Translations under genes and position numbers: made by a program
Part shown: in pieces, positions 56,672-64,000 of the stretch
Layout of the letters: the number at the start of each line of letters is the position of its first letter
How positions within the stretch are numbered: the stretch's first letter is position 1
The notes under the pieces: generated by a model
Databases searched by the model: none
What the model was told of the DNA's origin: nothing
Seen by the model: only the letters and a program-made list of their open reading frames with translations
Source of the DNA: Leucobacter sp. G161
Lineage (GTDB): Bacteria > Actinomycetota > Actinomycetes > Actinomycetales > Microbacteriaceae
Assembly: GCF_001482305.1 (NCBI RefSeq)
Contig: NZ_LOHP01000084.1
Coordinates: forward strand, 62,001 to 126,000
Length of the DNA: 64,000 nucleotides
Direction of reading: 5' to 3'

Positions 56672-56953
56672 ATGCCTCGTAGTCTCAAGAAGGGCCCCTT
56701 CGTTGATAACCACCTGCTGAACAAGGTGGTTGTCCAGAACGAAGCTGGCACCAAGAACGTGATCAAGACCTGGTCGCGCCGCTCGATGATCATCCCCGCA
56801 ATGCTGGGACACACCATCGCGGTGCACGACGGTCGGAAGCACATCCCCGTATTCGTCACCGAAACCATGGTTGGGCACAAGCTGGGCGAGTTCGCCCCGA
56901 CTCGTACCTTCCGTGGCCACGTGAAGGACGACAAGAAGGGCCGTCGCCGCTAA
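56672..56953 (+). CDS. rpsS: 30S ribosomal protein S19
   Basis: 93 residues; [39 protein letters not shown] and [20 protein letters not shown] are S19. Head protein of the small subunit. GTAGGAG upstream. Confidence 0.97.
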   Translation: MPRSLKKGPFVDNHLLNKVVVQNEAGTKNVIKTWSRRSMIIPAMLGHTIAVHDGRKHIPVFVTETMVGHKLGEFAPTRTFRGHVKDDKKGRRR

Positions 56954-56978
56954 CGCGGTGACGAAAGGAGGAAGAGAA

Positions 56979-57359
56979 ATGGTGGAATCGATCGCACGCG
57001 TGCGTCATATCCGCATCACCCCCCAGAAGGCCCGTCGTGTCGTTGACCTGGTTCGCGGAAAGAACGTTCAGGAGGCACTCGCCATCCTGAAGTTCGCCCC
57101 GCAGGCTGCTGCTGAGCCCGTGTTCAAGCTTGTCGCTTCGGCGGTTGCGAACGCACGTGTGAAGGCTGACGCCGAGAACCTGCGTTTCAACGAGGACGAG
57201 CTCGTCATTGCTCGCGCCTTTGTCGACGAGGGTGCAACGCTCAAGCGTTTCCGTCCCCGTGCACAGGGTCGCGCGTTCCGTATCAATAAGCGGACCAGCC
57301 ACATCACGGTCGTACTTCAGACCGCTGATGAGCTTGCTGCTGCCAAGAAGGGAGCCTAA
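56979..57359 (+). CDS. rplV: 50S ribosomal protein L22
   Basis: 126 residues. ATG 56979 was chosen over GTG 56958 because AAAGGAGGAAGAG lies directly before it. [18 protein letters not shown] and the tunnel hairpin [20 protein letters not shown] are intact. Confidence 0.96.
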   Translation: MVESIARVRHIRITPQKARRVVDLVRGKNVQEALAILKFAPQAAAEPVFKLVASAVANARVKADAENLRFNEDELVIARAFVDEGATLKRFRPRAQGRAFRINKRTSHITVVLQTADELAAAKKGA

Positions 57360-57362
57360 GGA

Positions 57363-58121
57363 ATGGGCCAGAAGATTCATCCCTACGGCTTCCGCCTCGG
57401 GATTACCACCGACCACGTGTCGCGTTGGTTCTCGGACTCGACGAAGAAGGGCCAGCGTTACGCTGACTACCTCGCCGAGGACATCAAGATCCGCCAGCAC
57501 CTGCAGGTCCAGCTGGACCGCGCCGGTGTCTCGCGTGTCGAGATCGAGCGCACCCGTGACCGTGTCCGCGTGGACATCCACACGGCTCGCCCCGGCATCG
57601 TAATCGGCCGCCGTGGAGCAGAGGCAGAGCGTATTCGCGCTGACCTCGAGAAGCTCACCGGCAAGCAGATCCAGCTGAACATCCTCGAGGTCAAGAACCC
57701 CGAGGCTGACGCTCAGCTCGTCGCACAGGGCATCGCCGAGCAGCTCGCTGCTCGTGTGGCGTTCCGTCGCGCGATGCGCAAGGGTCTCCAGGGTGCACAG
57801 CGCGCTGGCGCCAAGGGTGTCCGTATCCAGGTCTCAGGCCGTCTTGGCGGCGCCGAGATGAGCCGTTCGGAGTTCTACCGCGAGGGTCGCGTGCCGCTGC
57901 ACACCCTTCGTGCGAACATCGACTACGGCTTCTATGAGGCAAAGACCACCTTCGGCCGTATCGGCGTGAAGGTCTGGATCTACAAGGGCGACCTCACGAA
58001 CAAGGAACTTGCTCGTGAGCAGGCCAACCAGAAGCCGTCACGCGAGCGCGGCGATCGCCGCCGTGCGCCCCGTGGCGCGCAGGCTGAGGCTGCACCCGCT
58101 GCAGCAGGAGCGGAGAAGTAA
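57363..58121 (+). CDS. rpsC: 30S ribosomal protein S3
   Basis: 252 residues. [20 protein letters not shown] and the KH-domain motif [20 protein letters not shown] are clear. The last 35 residues ([20 protein letters not shown]) are a basic, then alanine-rich tail longer than in E. coli. Confidence 0.97.
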   Translation: MGQKIHPYGFRLGITTDHVSRWFSDSTKKGQRYADYLAEDIKIRQHLQVQLDRAGVSRVEIERTRDRVRVDIHTARPGIVIGRRGAEAERIRADLEKLTGKQIQLNILEVKNPEADAQLVAQGIAEQLAARVAFRRAMRKGLQGAQRAGAKGVRIQVSGRLGGAEMSRSEFYREGRVPLHTLRANIDYGFYEAKTTFGRIGVKVWIYKGDLTNKELAREQANQKPSRERGDRRRAPRGAQAEAAPAAAGAEK

Positions 58122-58123
58122 CC

Positions 58124-58543
58124 ATGCTGATTCCCCGTCGAGTCAAGTACCGCAAGCAGCATCACCCCGGCCGTAGCGGCCAGGCAAAGGGTGGAACCAA
58201 GGTCTCGTTTGGCGAGTTTGGTATCCAGGCCCTGACGCCCGCTTACGTGACGAACCGTCAGATCGAGTCCGCTCGTATCGCGATGACCCGTCACATCAAG
58301 CGTGGCGGCAAGGTGTGGATCAACATCTACCCCGACCGTCCGCTCACGAAGAAGCCCGCTGAAACCCGCATGGGTTCCGGTAAGGGCTCGCCCGAGTGGT
58401 GGGTTGCGAATGTCAAGCCGGGCCGCGTCCTCTTTGAGGTCGCCGGTGTCGATGAGGAGCTTGCGCGTGAGGCACTGACCCGTGCAATTCACAAGCTGCC
58501 CCTCAAGGCCCGCATTATTAAGCGCGAGGAGGGCGACGCGTAA
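58124..58543 (+). CDS. rplP: 50S ribosomal protein L16
   Basis: 139 residues; [20 protein letters not shown] and [20 protein letters not shown] are L16. It helps place tRNA in the A site. Stop overlaps the next start (TAATG). Confidence 0.97.
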   Translation: MLIPRRVKYRKQHHPGRSGQAKGGTKVSFGEFGIQALTPAYVTNRQIESARIAMTRHIKRGGKVWINIYPDRPLTKKPAETRMGSGKGSPEWWVANVKPGRVLFEVAGVDEELAREALTRAIHKLPLKARIIKREEGDA

Positions 58544-58860
58544 TGGCGATCGGAACCAAGGAACTGGCTGTCACGGAGCTTGACAGCTTCGAAAACGAGC
58601 GTCTCGCGGAGGAGCTGAAGAAGGCCAAGGCCGAGCTCTTCAACCTGCGTTTCCAGTCGGCCACCGGCCAGCTTGAGAACCACGGGCGTGTACGTCAGGT
58701 GAAGCGCGACATTGCTCGCATTTACACCGTGCTCCGTGAGCGCGAGCTCGGTATTCGGGTCACCCCCGCTGCCGAGCCAGTCAAGAAGGCTTCTGCAAAG
58801 AAGTCGACCACTAAGAAGACCGAGCAGGCGGATGCCGCCGCTGAGACGAAGGAGGCCTAG
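58543..58860 (+). CDS. rpmC: 50S ribosomal protein L29 with C-terminal extension
   Basis: 105 residues against the usual 60-80. The L29 core is [20 protein letters not shown] then [20 protein letters not shown]. After about residue 72 comes a lysine/alanine tail ([20 protein letters not shown]) typical of several Micrococcales and probably flexible on the ribosome surface near the tunnel exit. Confidence 0.95.
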   Translation: MAIGTKELAVTELDSFENERLAEELKKAKAELFNLRFQSATGQLENHGRVRQVKRDIARIYTVLRERELGIRVTPAAEPVKKASAKKSTTKKTEQADAAAETKEA

Positions 58861-58862
58861 GA

Positions 58863-59135
58863 ATGGCTGAGGTCGAGAAGGAACAGCGGCCGTATCGCAA
58901 GGCGCGCCGTGGCTATGTAGTCAGCGACAAGATGGATAAGACCGTCGTTGTCGAGGTCGAGGATCGCGTAAAGCACCCGCTCTACGGCAAGGTCATGCGT
59001 CGCTCATCGAAGGTGAAGGCCCACGACGAGCAGAACACCGCCGGTATCGGCGATCTCGTTCTCATCCACGAGACCCGTCCGCTGAGCGCTACCAAGCGCT
59101 GGCGCCTGGTCGAGATCCTCGAGAAGGCGAAGTAA
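58863..59135 (+). CDS. rpsQ: 30S ribosomal protein S17
   Basis: 90 residues; [20 protein letters not shown] and [20 protein letters not shown] are S17. Last gene before a short hairpin, marking the end of the S10 group. Confidence 0.97.
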   Translation: MAEVEKEQRPYRKARRGYVVSDKMDKTVVVEVEDRVKHPLYGKVMRRSSKVKAHDEQNTAGIGDLVLIHETRPLSATKRWRLVEILEKAK

Positions 59136-59148
59136 GCCTCGGCTTACT
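59131..59148 (+). terminator. Small hairpin between S10 and spc gene groups
   Basis: AGTAAGCC and GGCTTACT pair perfectly around TC; the left arm includes the rpsQ stop. With no T run it is a weak terminator, pause site or processing site between rpsQ and rplN. Confidence 0.45.
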
Positions 59149-59165
59149 GACTGAAGGAGTAGCAA

Positions 59166-59534
59166 GTGATTCAGCAGGAATCCCGACTCAAGGTTGCCGA
59201 TAACACCGGCGCCAAGGAGTTGCTTACAATCCGTGTCCTCGGGGGCTCAGGGCGTCGCTATGCAGGTCTCGGCGACACCATCGTCGCGACCGTCAAGGAC
59301 GCAATCCCCGGCGGCAACGTCAAGAAGGGTGAGGTCGTCAAGGCCGTCATCGTTCGCACACGCAAGTCGACCCGTCGCGTTGACGGTTCGTACATCAGCT
59401 TCGACGAGAACGCCGCCGTCATCCTGAAGGCAGACGGGGAGCCTCGCGGCACCCGTATCTTCGGACCGGTCGGTCGTGAGCTTCGCGATAAGAAGTTCAT
59501 GAAGATCGTCTCGCTCGCACCGGAGGTGATCTAG
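59166..59534 (+). CDS. rplN: 50S ribosomal protein L14
   Basis: 122 residues from GTG 59166 with AAGGAG upstream. [20 protein letters not shown]-type start and [20 protein letters not shown] end. First gene of the spc group. Confidence 0.97.
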   Translation: MIQQESRLKVADNTGAKELLTIRVLGGSGRRYAGLGDTIVATVKDAIPGGNVKKGEVVKAVIVRTRKSTRRVDGSYISFDENAAVILKADGEPRGTRIFGPVGRELRDKKFMKIVSLAPEVI

Positions 59535-59538
59535 TCCT

Positions 59539-59901
59539 ATGGCTGCAAAGATCAAGAAGGGTGACCTCGTAGAGGTTATCTCGGGCCCGACCCAGGAGCG
59601 CGGTGGATACCGTGGCAAGCAGGGACGCGTCCTCGATGTTCTCACTGAGACCGACCGTCTGGTCGTCGAAGGTGTGAACTACGTCACCAAGCACGTCCGC
59701 GTCGGCCAGTCCGACCGCGGTACGAAGGAGGGTGGCATCGAGACCGTCGAGGCCCCCATCCACGTGTCGAACGTTGCCATCGTTGACCCCTCGACCAAGA
59801 AGCCGACTCGCGTTGGCTTCCGCGTCGAAGAGGTTGAGAAAGACGGCAAGAAGAAGACGGTTCGCGTGCGTTACGCGAAGTCGTCCGGGAAGGACCTCTA
59901 A
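59539..59901 (+). CDS. rplX: 50S ribosomal protein L24
   Basis: 120 residues. The KOW motif [20 protein letters not shown] and [20 protein letters not shown] are clear. An assembly initiator protein. Stop overlaps the rplE start (TAATG). Confidence 0.97.
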   Translation: MAAKIKKGDLVEVISGPTQERGGYRGKQGRVLDVLTETDRLVVEGVNYVTKHVRVGQSDRGTKEGGIETVEAPIHVSNVAIVDPSTKKPTRVGFRVEEVEKDGKKKTVRVRYAKSSGKDL

Positions 59902-60479
59902 TGTCTGAAGCTGCTGTAGCGGCTGGCAAAATCCAGCCCCGCCTGAAGCAGAAGTACCGTGGCGAGATCGTCCCGGCACTCCGCGAAGAGTTCTCCTACG
60001 CAAACGTTATGCAGGTTCCCGGTCTCGTGAAGATCGTTGTGAACACCGGCGTTGGCGAGGCGGCTCGCGACAGCAAGGTGATCGAGGGCGCAATTGCTGA
60101 CCTCGTGAAGATCACCGGCCAGAAGCCGAAGGTCACCCTGGCCCGCAAGTCGATCGCGCAGTTCAAGCTGCGTGAGGGACAGGCCATTGGCGCACACGTC
60201 ACGCTTCGTGGCGACCGTGCCTGGGAATTCCTTGATCGTCTCGTCACCCTCGCACTGCCCCGTATCCGCGATTTCCGCGGACTTTCGGACAAGCAGTTCG
60301 ACGGTTCTGGCAACTACACGTTCGGTTTGACCGAGCAGAGTGTGTTCCACGAGATCGATCAGGATAAGATTGACCGCGTGCGTGGTTTTGACATCACCAT
60401 TGTCACCACCGCAAAGACTGACGACGAGGGTCGTGCGCTGCTTCGTGCGCTCGGCTTCCCGTTCCAGGCCAACAACTAA
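59901..60479 (+). CDS. rplE: 50S ribosomal protein L5
   Basis: 192 residues; [20 protein letters not shown] and [20 protein letters not shown] are L5, which binds 5S rRNA. In many bacteria rpsN (S14) follows; here a 111-bp structured gap follows instead. Confidence 0.97.
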   Translation: MSEAAVAAGKIQPRLKQKYRGEIVPALREEFSYANVMQVPGLVKIVVNTGVGEAARDSKVIEGAIADLVKITGQKPKVTLARKSIAQFKLREGQAIGAHVTLRGDRAWEFLDRLVTLALPRIRDFRGLSDKQFDGSGNYTFGLTEQSVFHEIDQDKIDRVRGFDITIVTTAKTDDEGRALLRALGFPFQANN

Positions 60480-60495
60480 ATAGTCCAAGCGGATA

Positions 60496-60558
60496 GGGTG
60501 CCCGGGAGACCGGGCACCCCGTTCGCGTGTCACCCAGGTCGCGTCCCGTGTAACGGGG
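60496..60558 (+). promoter_or_regulatory. Two hairpins between rplE and rpsH
   Basis: GGGTGCCCGG (60496-60505) pairs perfectly with CCGGGCACCC (60510-60519) around a GAGA tetraloop of the GNRA class. A second, shorter CCCGT/ACGGG hairpin follows at about 60545-60558. They occupy the place where rpsN lies in other genomes and could be an attenuator, a processing site or a protein-binding site (S8 regulates the E. coli spc operon near here). Confidence 0.55.
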
Positions 60559-60590
60559 CGTGAAACCAGGCGAGAAAGAAAGAGTCAATC

Positions 60591-60989
60591 ATGACGATGA
60601 CTGATCCGGTAGCAGACATGCTTACCCGGTTGCGCAACGCAAATAGCGCACATCATGACGACGTTTCGCTCCCCGGCTCAAAGCTGAAGGAGCGGATCGC
60701 CGAGATCCTCAAGCGCGAGGGCTACATCAGCGACTGGAAGGTCGAGGCGGCGCGAGTCGGCACGACCCTCACCATGACGCTGAAGTACGGTCCGAACCGT
60801 GAGGTTTCGATCGAGGGCCTCAAGCGCGTCTCGAAGCCGGGCCTCCGCGTATACGCAGGCTCGACTGAGATCCCGAGCGTGCTCGGCGGCCTCGGCATTG
60901 CGATCCTGTCCACCTCCTCAGGTCTTCTCACTGACCGCGAGGCTGAGCAGAAGGGCGTGGGCGGAGAAGTTCTCGCCTACGTGTGGTAA
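60591..60989 (+). CDS. rpsH: 30S ribosomal protein S8
   Basis: 132 residues; [20 protein letters not shown] and [20 protein letters not shown] are S8, with the rRNA-binding C-terminal [20 protein letters not shown]. Starts ATG 60591; a second ATG lies six bases on. Confidence 0.97.
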   Translation: MTMTDPVADMLTRLRNANSAHHDDVSLPGSKLKERIAEILKREGYISDWKVEAARVGTTLTMTLKYGPNREVSIEGLKRVSKPGLRVYAGSTEIPSVLGGLGIAILSTSSGLLTDREAEQKGVGGEVLAYVW

Positions 60990-60995
60990 TTCGCT

Positions 60996-61532
60996 ATGTC
61001 ACGTATTGGAAAGCTTCCCATCGCCGTTCCCGGCGGTGTTGATGTCAAGGTCGATGGCCAGCAGGTCACGGTCAAGGGTTCGAAGGGCGAGCTGAAGCTC
61101 GTCGTTGCTGAGCCCATTCGCGTCGCAGTTGAGGACGGCCAGATTCTGGTTTCGCGCCCCAACGACGAGCGTGAATCACGAGCGCTGCACGGGCTTACCC
61201 GCACGCTCATCTACAACAACGTCATTGGTGTGACCGAGGGCTACAAGAAGTCGCTCGAGGTCGTTGGTACCGGTTACCGTGTGCAGCAGAAGGGCCAGGG
61301 CCTTGAGCTCCAGCTCGGCTTCTCGCACCCGGTCAACTTCGACGCTCCCGAGGGCATTCAGCTCGCGGTCGAGGGTTCCACCAAGATCACCGTCAGCGGC
61401 ATCTCCAAGCAGGCAGTTGGCGAAGCCGCAGCGAACATTCGCAAGCTGAAGAAGCCGGAGCCCTACAAGGGCAAGGGCATTCGTTACGCTGACGAGGTTG
61501 TTCGCCGCAAGGCTGGAAAGGCTGGTAAGTAA
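60996..61532 (+). CDS. rplF: 50S ribosomal protein L6
   Basis: 178 residues; [20 protein letters not shown] and [20 protein letters not shown] are L6. Starts 6 nt after rpsH. Confidence 0.97.
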   Translation: MSRIGKLPIAVPGGVDVKVDGQQVTVKGSKGELKLVVAEPIRVAVEDGQILVSRPNDERESRALHGLTRTLIYNNVIGVTEGYKKSLEVVGTGYRVQQKGQGLELQLGFSHPVNFDAPEGIQLAVEGSTKITVSGISKQAVGEAAANIRKLKKPEPYKGKGIRYADEVVRRKAGKAGK

Positions 61533-61534
61533 CC

Positions 61535-61909
61535 ATGGCCGCTAACATCACCCGTGCAAAGGGTCGTTCGGCTGCGCGCGTTCGCCGCCACGCCCGCCTG
61601 CGCAAGAAGATTGTCGGCACCGAGATGCGCCCGCGTCTCGCTGTCACCCGTTCGGCACGCCACGTATTCGTTCAGGTTATCGACGACTCGAAGGGCCATA
61701 CGCTGGCCTCAGCGTCGACGATGGAAGCTGATCTTCGTGCGTTCGACGGCGACAAGACCGCCAAGGCCCGCAAGGTCGGCGAGCTTGTAGCTGAGCGTGC
61801 CAAGAGCGCTGGCGTCGAAGCGGTCGTGTTCGACCGTGGCGGCAGCAAGTACGCCGGCCGTGTCGCTGCGATCGCCGATGGCGCTCGCGAGGGAGGGCTG
61901 ACGCTGTGA
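61535..61909 (+). CDS. rplR: 50S ribosomal protein L18
   Basis: 124 residues; [20 protein letters not shown] and [20 protein letters not shown] are L18, a 5S rRNA-binding protein. Stop overlaps the rpsE GTG by 4 nt. Confidence 0.97.
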   Translation: MAANITRAKGRSAARVRRHARLRKKIVGTEMRPRLAVTRSARHVFVQVIDDSKGHTLASASTMEADLRAFDGDKTAKARKVGELVAERAKSAGVEAVVFDRGGSKYAGRVAAIADGAREGGLTL

Positions 61910-62616
61910 GCAACGAAAATAAGGAGCAGGAAGTGGCTGCTGAAGCACAGACCGAGGCTCCGGCCGCAGAGGTGCAGAACAGTGATCACCGCAACGAGCC
62001 CCGTGAGCAGCGTCGTGGTAGCCGCGACCGCGGCACCCGTGGCGAGCGTGGTGGCCGTGGGGAGCGTGCTGAAAGCCAGTTCCTCGAGCGTGTTGTCACC
62101 ATCAACCGCGTGTCAAAGGTCGTCAAGGGCGGCCGTCGCTTCAGCTTCACCGCGCTCGTCGTGGTTGGCGATGGCAACGGCACCGTAGGCGTCGGCTACG
62201 GGAAGGCGAAGGAAGTTCCCCTCGCAATCTCGAAGGGCGTCGAGGAGGCAAAGAAGAACTTCTTCCGCGTCCCCCGCGTCGGTAGCACGATCCCGCACCC
62301 GGTGCAGGGCGAGGCCGCAGCTGGCGTCGTACTGCTCCGTCCGGCTGCAGCAGGTACCGGTGTTATCGCCGGTGGCCCGGTGCGCGCCGTACTCGAGTGC
62401 GCTGGCATCCACGACGTACTGAGCAAGTCGCTCGGCTCGTCGAACACCCTGAACATCGTGCATGCGACCGTTGAGGCACTGCGTCAGCTCGAGGAGCCCC
62501 GCTCCGTCGCTGCTCGTCGTGGTCTCGACTTCGACCGCGTCGCTCCGGCTCGCCTCGTGCGCGCTGAAGCGAAGGCCGCGGCCGACGCTGCCTCGAAGGC
62601 AAAGGCAGGTGCGTAA
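61906..62616 (+). CDS. rpsE: 30S ribosomal protein S5 with N-terminal extension
   Basis: 236 residues. The S5 core starts at about residue 52 ([20 protein letters not shown]) and includes [20 protein letters not shown] and [20 protein letters not shown]. The first 50 residues ([15 protein letters not shown], then [15 protein letters not shown]) form an acidic, then arginine-glycine-rich extension common in actinobacteria. Confidence 0.97.
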   Translation: MSNENKEQEVAAEAQTEAPAAEVQNSDHRNEPREQRRGSRDRGTRGERGGRGERAESQFLERVVTINRVSKVVKGGRRFSFTALVVVGDGNGTVGVGYGKAKEVPLAISKGVEEAKKNFFRVPRVGSTIPHPVQGEAAAGVVLLRPAAAGTGVIAGGPVRAVLECAGIHDVLSKSLGSSNTLNIVHATVEALRQLEEPRSVAARRGLDFDRVAPARLVRAEAKAAADAASKAKAGA

Positions 62617-62804
62617 TGGCTAAGAGCCTGAAGATTACGCAGACGAAGTCCGTGATCAGTGAGAAGCAGAACCAGCGCGACACGCTGCGCAGCCTCGGTC
62701 TCCGCAAGATCGGCCAGTCGGTCGTTCGCGAGGACACTCAGGCCAACCGCGGCTACGTCCGTGCGGTTGCTCACCTGGTCCAGGTTGAGGAGATCGACGA
62801 ATGA
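62616..62804 (+). CDS. rpmD: 50S ribosomal protein L30
   Basis: 62 residues; [20 protein letters not shown] and [20 protein letters not shown] are L30. It overlaps both neighbours (TAATG before, ATGA after). Confidence 0.95.
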   Translation: MAKSLKITQTKSVISEKQNQRDTLRSLGLRKIGQSVVREDTQANRGYVRAVAHLVQVEEIDE

Positions 62805-63262
62805 GCGAGAACAACGAAGAGCGCGGTCCCGTGCTGAAGGCACACCACCTTCGCCCGGCTCCCGGCTCGAAGACTGCGAAGACCCGCGTGGGTCGCGGTG
62901 AGGCGTCCAAGGGTAAGACCGCTGGTCGCGGCACCAAGGGCACCAAGGCGCGCTACCAGGTGCGTGCAGGCTTCGAAGGTGGCCAGATGCCGCTGCACAT
63001 GCGTACGCCTAAGCTGCGCGGGTTCAAGAACCCGTTCAAGACGGAGTACCAGGTGGTGAACGTCGCGAAGCTCGAGGAGCTGTACCCGAAGGGTGGCGAG
63101 GTCACTATCGAGGACCTCGTCGCAAAGGGCGCCGTACGCAAGAACCAGCCCGTTAAGGTGCTGGGCAACGGTGACCTTCAGGTCAAGCTCTCCGTTCAGG
63201 TGGACAAGGTCTCGAGCTCAGCTGAGCAGAAGATTGTCGCCGCAGGCGGAGAAGTGAAGTAA
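62801..63262 (+). CDS. rplO: 50S ribosomal protein L15
   Basis: 153 residues; [20 protein letters not shown] and [20 protein letters not shown] are L15. Last gene before a strong terminator. Confidence 0.97.
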   Translation: MSENNEERGPVLKAHHLRPAPGSKTAKTRVGRGEASKGKTAGRGTKGTKARYQVRAGFEGGQMPLHMRTPKLRGFKNPFKTEYQVVNVAKLEELYPKGGEVTIEDLVAKGAVRKNQPVKVLGNGDLQVKLSVQVDKVSSSAEQKIVAAGGEVK

Positions 63263-63286
63263 CATTCGAGTTTTGCTTGAATGATG

Positions 63287-63325
63287 GGGGTGTGGGGAGC
63301 CGCAGGTTTCCCACACCCCTTATTT
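63287..63325 (+). terminator. Intrinsic terminator after rplO
   Basis: GGGGTGTGGG (63287-63296) pairs perfectly with CCCACACCCC (63310-63319), followed by TTATTTCG. Confidence 0.8.
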
Positions 63326-63350
63326 CGTATTCCAGACAGCGTGGCCCGTG

Positions 63351-63390
63351 TAGTCTGGTCTAGTTGCTCCTCGCCGGAAACGTCCGGCGA
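63351..63390 (+). promoter_or_regulatory. secY promoter candidate and leader hairpin
   Basis: TAGTCT (63351-63356) is a -10 candidate. TCGCCGGA (63371-63378) pairs with TCCGGCGA (63383-63390) around AACG, just before the secY AGGAGG, so the hairpin could modulate secY translation. Confidence 0.45.
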
Positions 63391-63410
63391 ACTATCCAGG
63401 AGGCTAAGTT

Positions 63411-64000
63411 TTGTTCAGCGCTATTGGACGGATCTTCCGTACCCCCGACCTCCGTCGGAAGATCGTTTTTACGCTTGGAATTGTTGCACTCTTCCGCTTG
63501 GGGTCGTTTATCCCGACCCCGTTCGTGGACTTCAACAACGTCCAGGCCTGTCTCGCCGTCAACGCGAACACGGGGACCGCCGGGTTGTACGACATGGTCA
63601 ACCTCTTCAGCGGTGGCGCCCTCCTGCAGCTTTCGATCTTCGCCCTTGGCATCATGCCGTACATTACGGCGTCGATCATCACCCAGCTTCTTCGCGTGGT
63701 GATTCCGCACTTTGAGACTCTCCACAAGGAGGGCCAGGCGGGCCAGGCGAAGCTCACTCAGTACACTCGCTACCTGACGATTGCGCTTGCGGTACTCCAG
63801 GCAACGACGCTCATTACCGTTGCGCGCTCAGGTCAGCTCTTCGGCAGCCTCGCGAACCAGGCCTGCCAGAACCTTGTCGCCCAGGAATGGTGGGCGATCC
63901 TCATCATGATCATCACGATGACCGCCGGTACCGGCCTCATCATGTGGTTCGGTGAGCTCATCACCGAGCGTGGCGTCGGCAACGGCATGTCGCTGCTTAT
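63411..64000 (+). CDS. secY: Preprotein translocase subunit SecY (5' part)
   Basis: The channel subunit of the Sec translocon in the cytoplasmic membrane, truncated by the window edge after about 196 residues. TTG 63411 is the start, with AGGAGG 7 nt upstream; the protein begins LFSAIGRIFRTPDLRRKIVF. FRLGSFIPTPFVDFNN, LSIFALGIMPYITASIITQL and IMWFGELITERGVGNGMSLL are SecY signatures. The terminator and promoter upstream separate it from the spc genes. Confidence 0.96.
   Translation, partial: MFSAIGRIFRTPDLRRKIVFTLGIVALFRLGSFIPTPFVDFNNVQACLAVNANTGTAGLYDMVNLFSGGALLQLSIFALGIMPYITASIITQLLRVVIPHFETLHKEGQAGQAKLTQYTRYLTIALAVLQATTLITVARSGQLFGSLANQACQNLVAQEWWAILIMIITMTAGTGLIMWFGELITERGVGNGMSLL

Overview
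The window is high-GC actinobacterial DNA that looks like the chromosome of a member of Microbacteriaceae, possibly Leucobacter. The evidence is the gene content (dxr, a Rip1-type site-2 protease and ispG near one another; a SufS/SufU pair; MocR-type regulators; a DUF4192 protein), an S10/spc ribosomal cluster without an S14 gene between L5 and S8, and many genes that appear leaderless, with a TANNNT box only 6-7 nt before ATG or GTG. The family call is inference from gene order and protein style; no 16S gene is present.

Layout. 1-4.1 kb: small membrane and lipoproteins, a small gene behind a LexA-type SOS box, and cytochrome oxidase subunit I. 4.1-11.1 kb: a run of pyridoxal-phosphate (PLP) genes (pyridoxal kinase, DegT aminotransferase, an alanine-racemase-like protein lacking the catalytic tyrosine, the PLP-homeostasis protein YggS, a MocR regulator and a class III aminotransferase). 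The kinase and yggS share an almost identical promoter/start motif. 11.1-20.3 kb: a tRNA-Cys-like gene, a lactate-permease-type gene interrupted by an in-frame TGA, an AhpD-like protein with a divergent AraC regulator, a four-gene minus-strand operon with a frameshifted glycosyltransferase, and a two-component system behind two matching palindromes. 20.3-32.9 kb: a TetR/aspartate-dehydrogenase fusion, transporters, an FadH-type reductase, sufS-sufU, rsmI, an FKBP lipoprotein and dxr.

32.9-42.3 kb: a 700-bp intergenic region with a large inverted repeat, then a tandem glycine riboswitch controlling gcvP-gcvT-gcvH and sdaA, which together degrade glycine and serine. This block sits between dxr and rip1-ispG, which are usually close neighbours in actinobacteria. 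gcvP carries an apparent one-base deletion. 42.3-53.3 kb: an RNB exoribonuclease, a LOG-type protein, a DksA-like zinc protein, a ParDE toxin-antitoxin pair, a UvrA-like ABC protein divergent from a PadR-HAAS-lipoprotein operon, a CPBP-like membrane protein, aroQ, and trmB with a tandemly duplicated 3' end. 53.4-64 kb: the S10 operon (rpsJ to rpsQ), the spc operon (rplN to rplO), a terminator, and the start of secY, which runs off the window.

Three genes look broken: the lactate permease (in-frame TGA), the glycosyltransferase and gcvP (both lack one base in a C5 run). The two homopolymer cases may be assembly errors. I see no rRNA, CRISPR array, insertion sequence or prophage.
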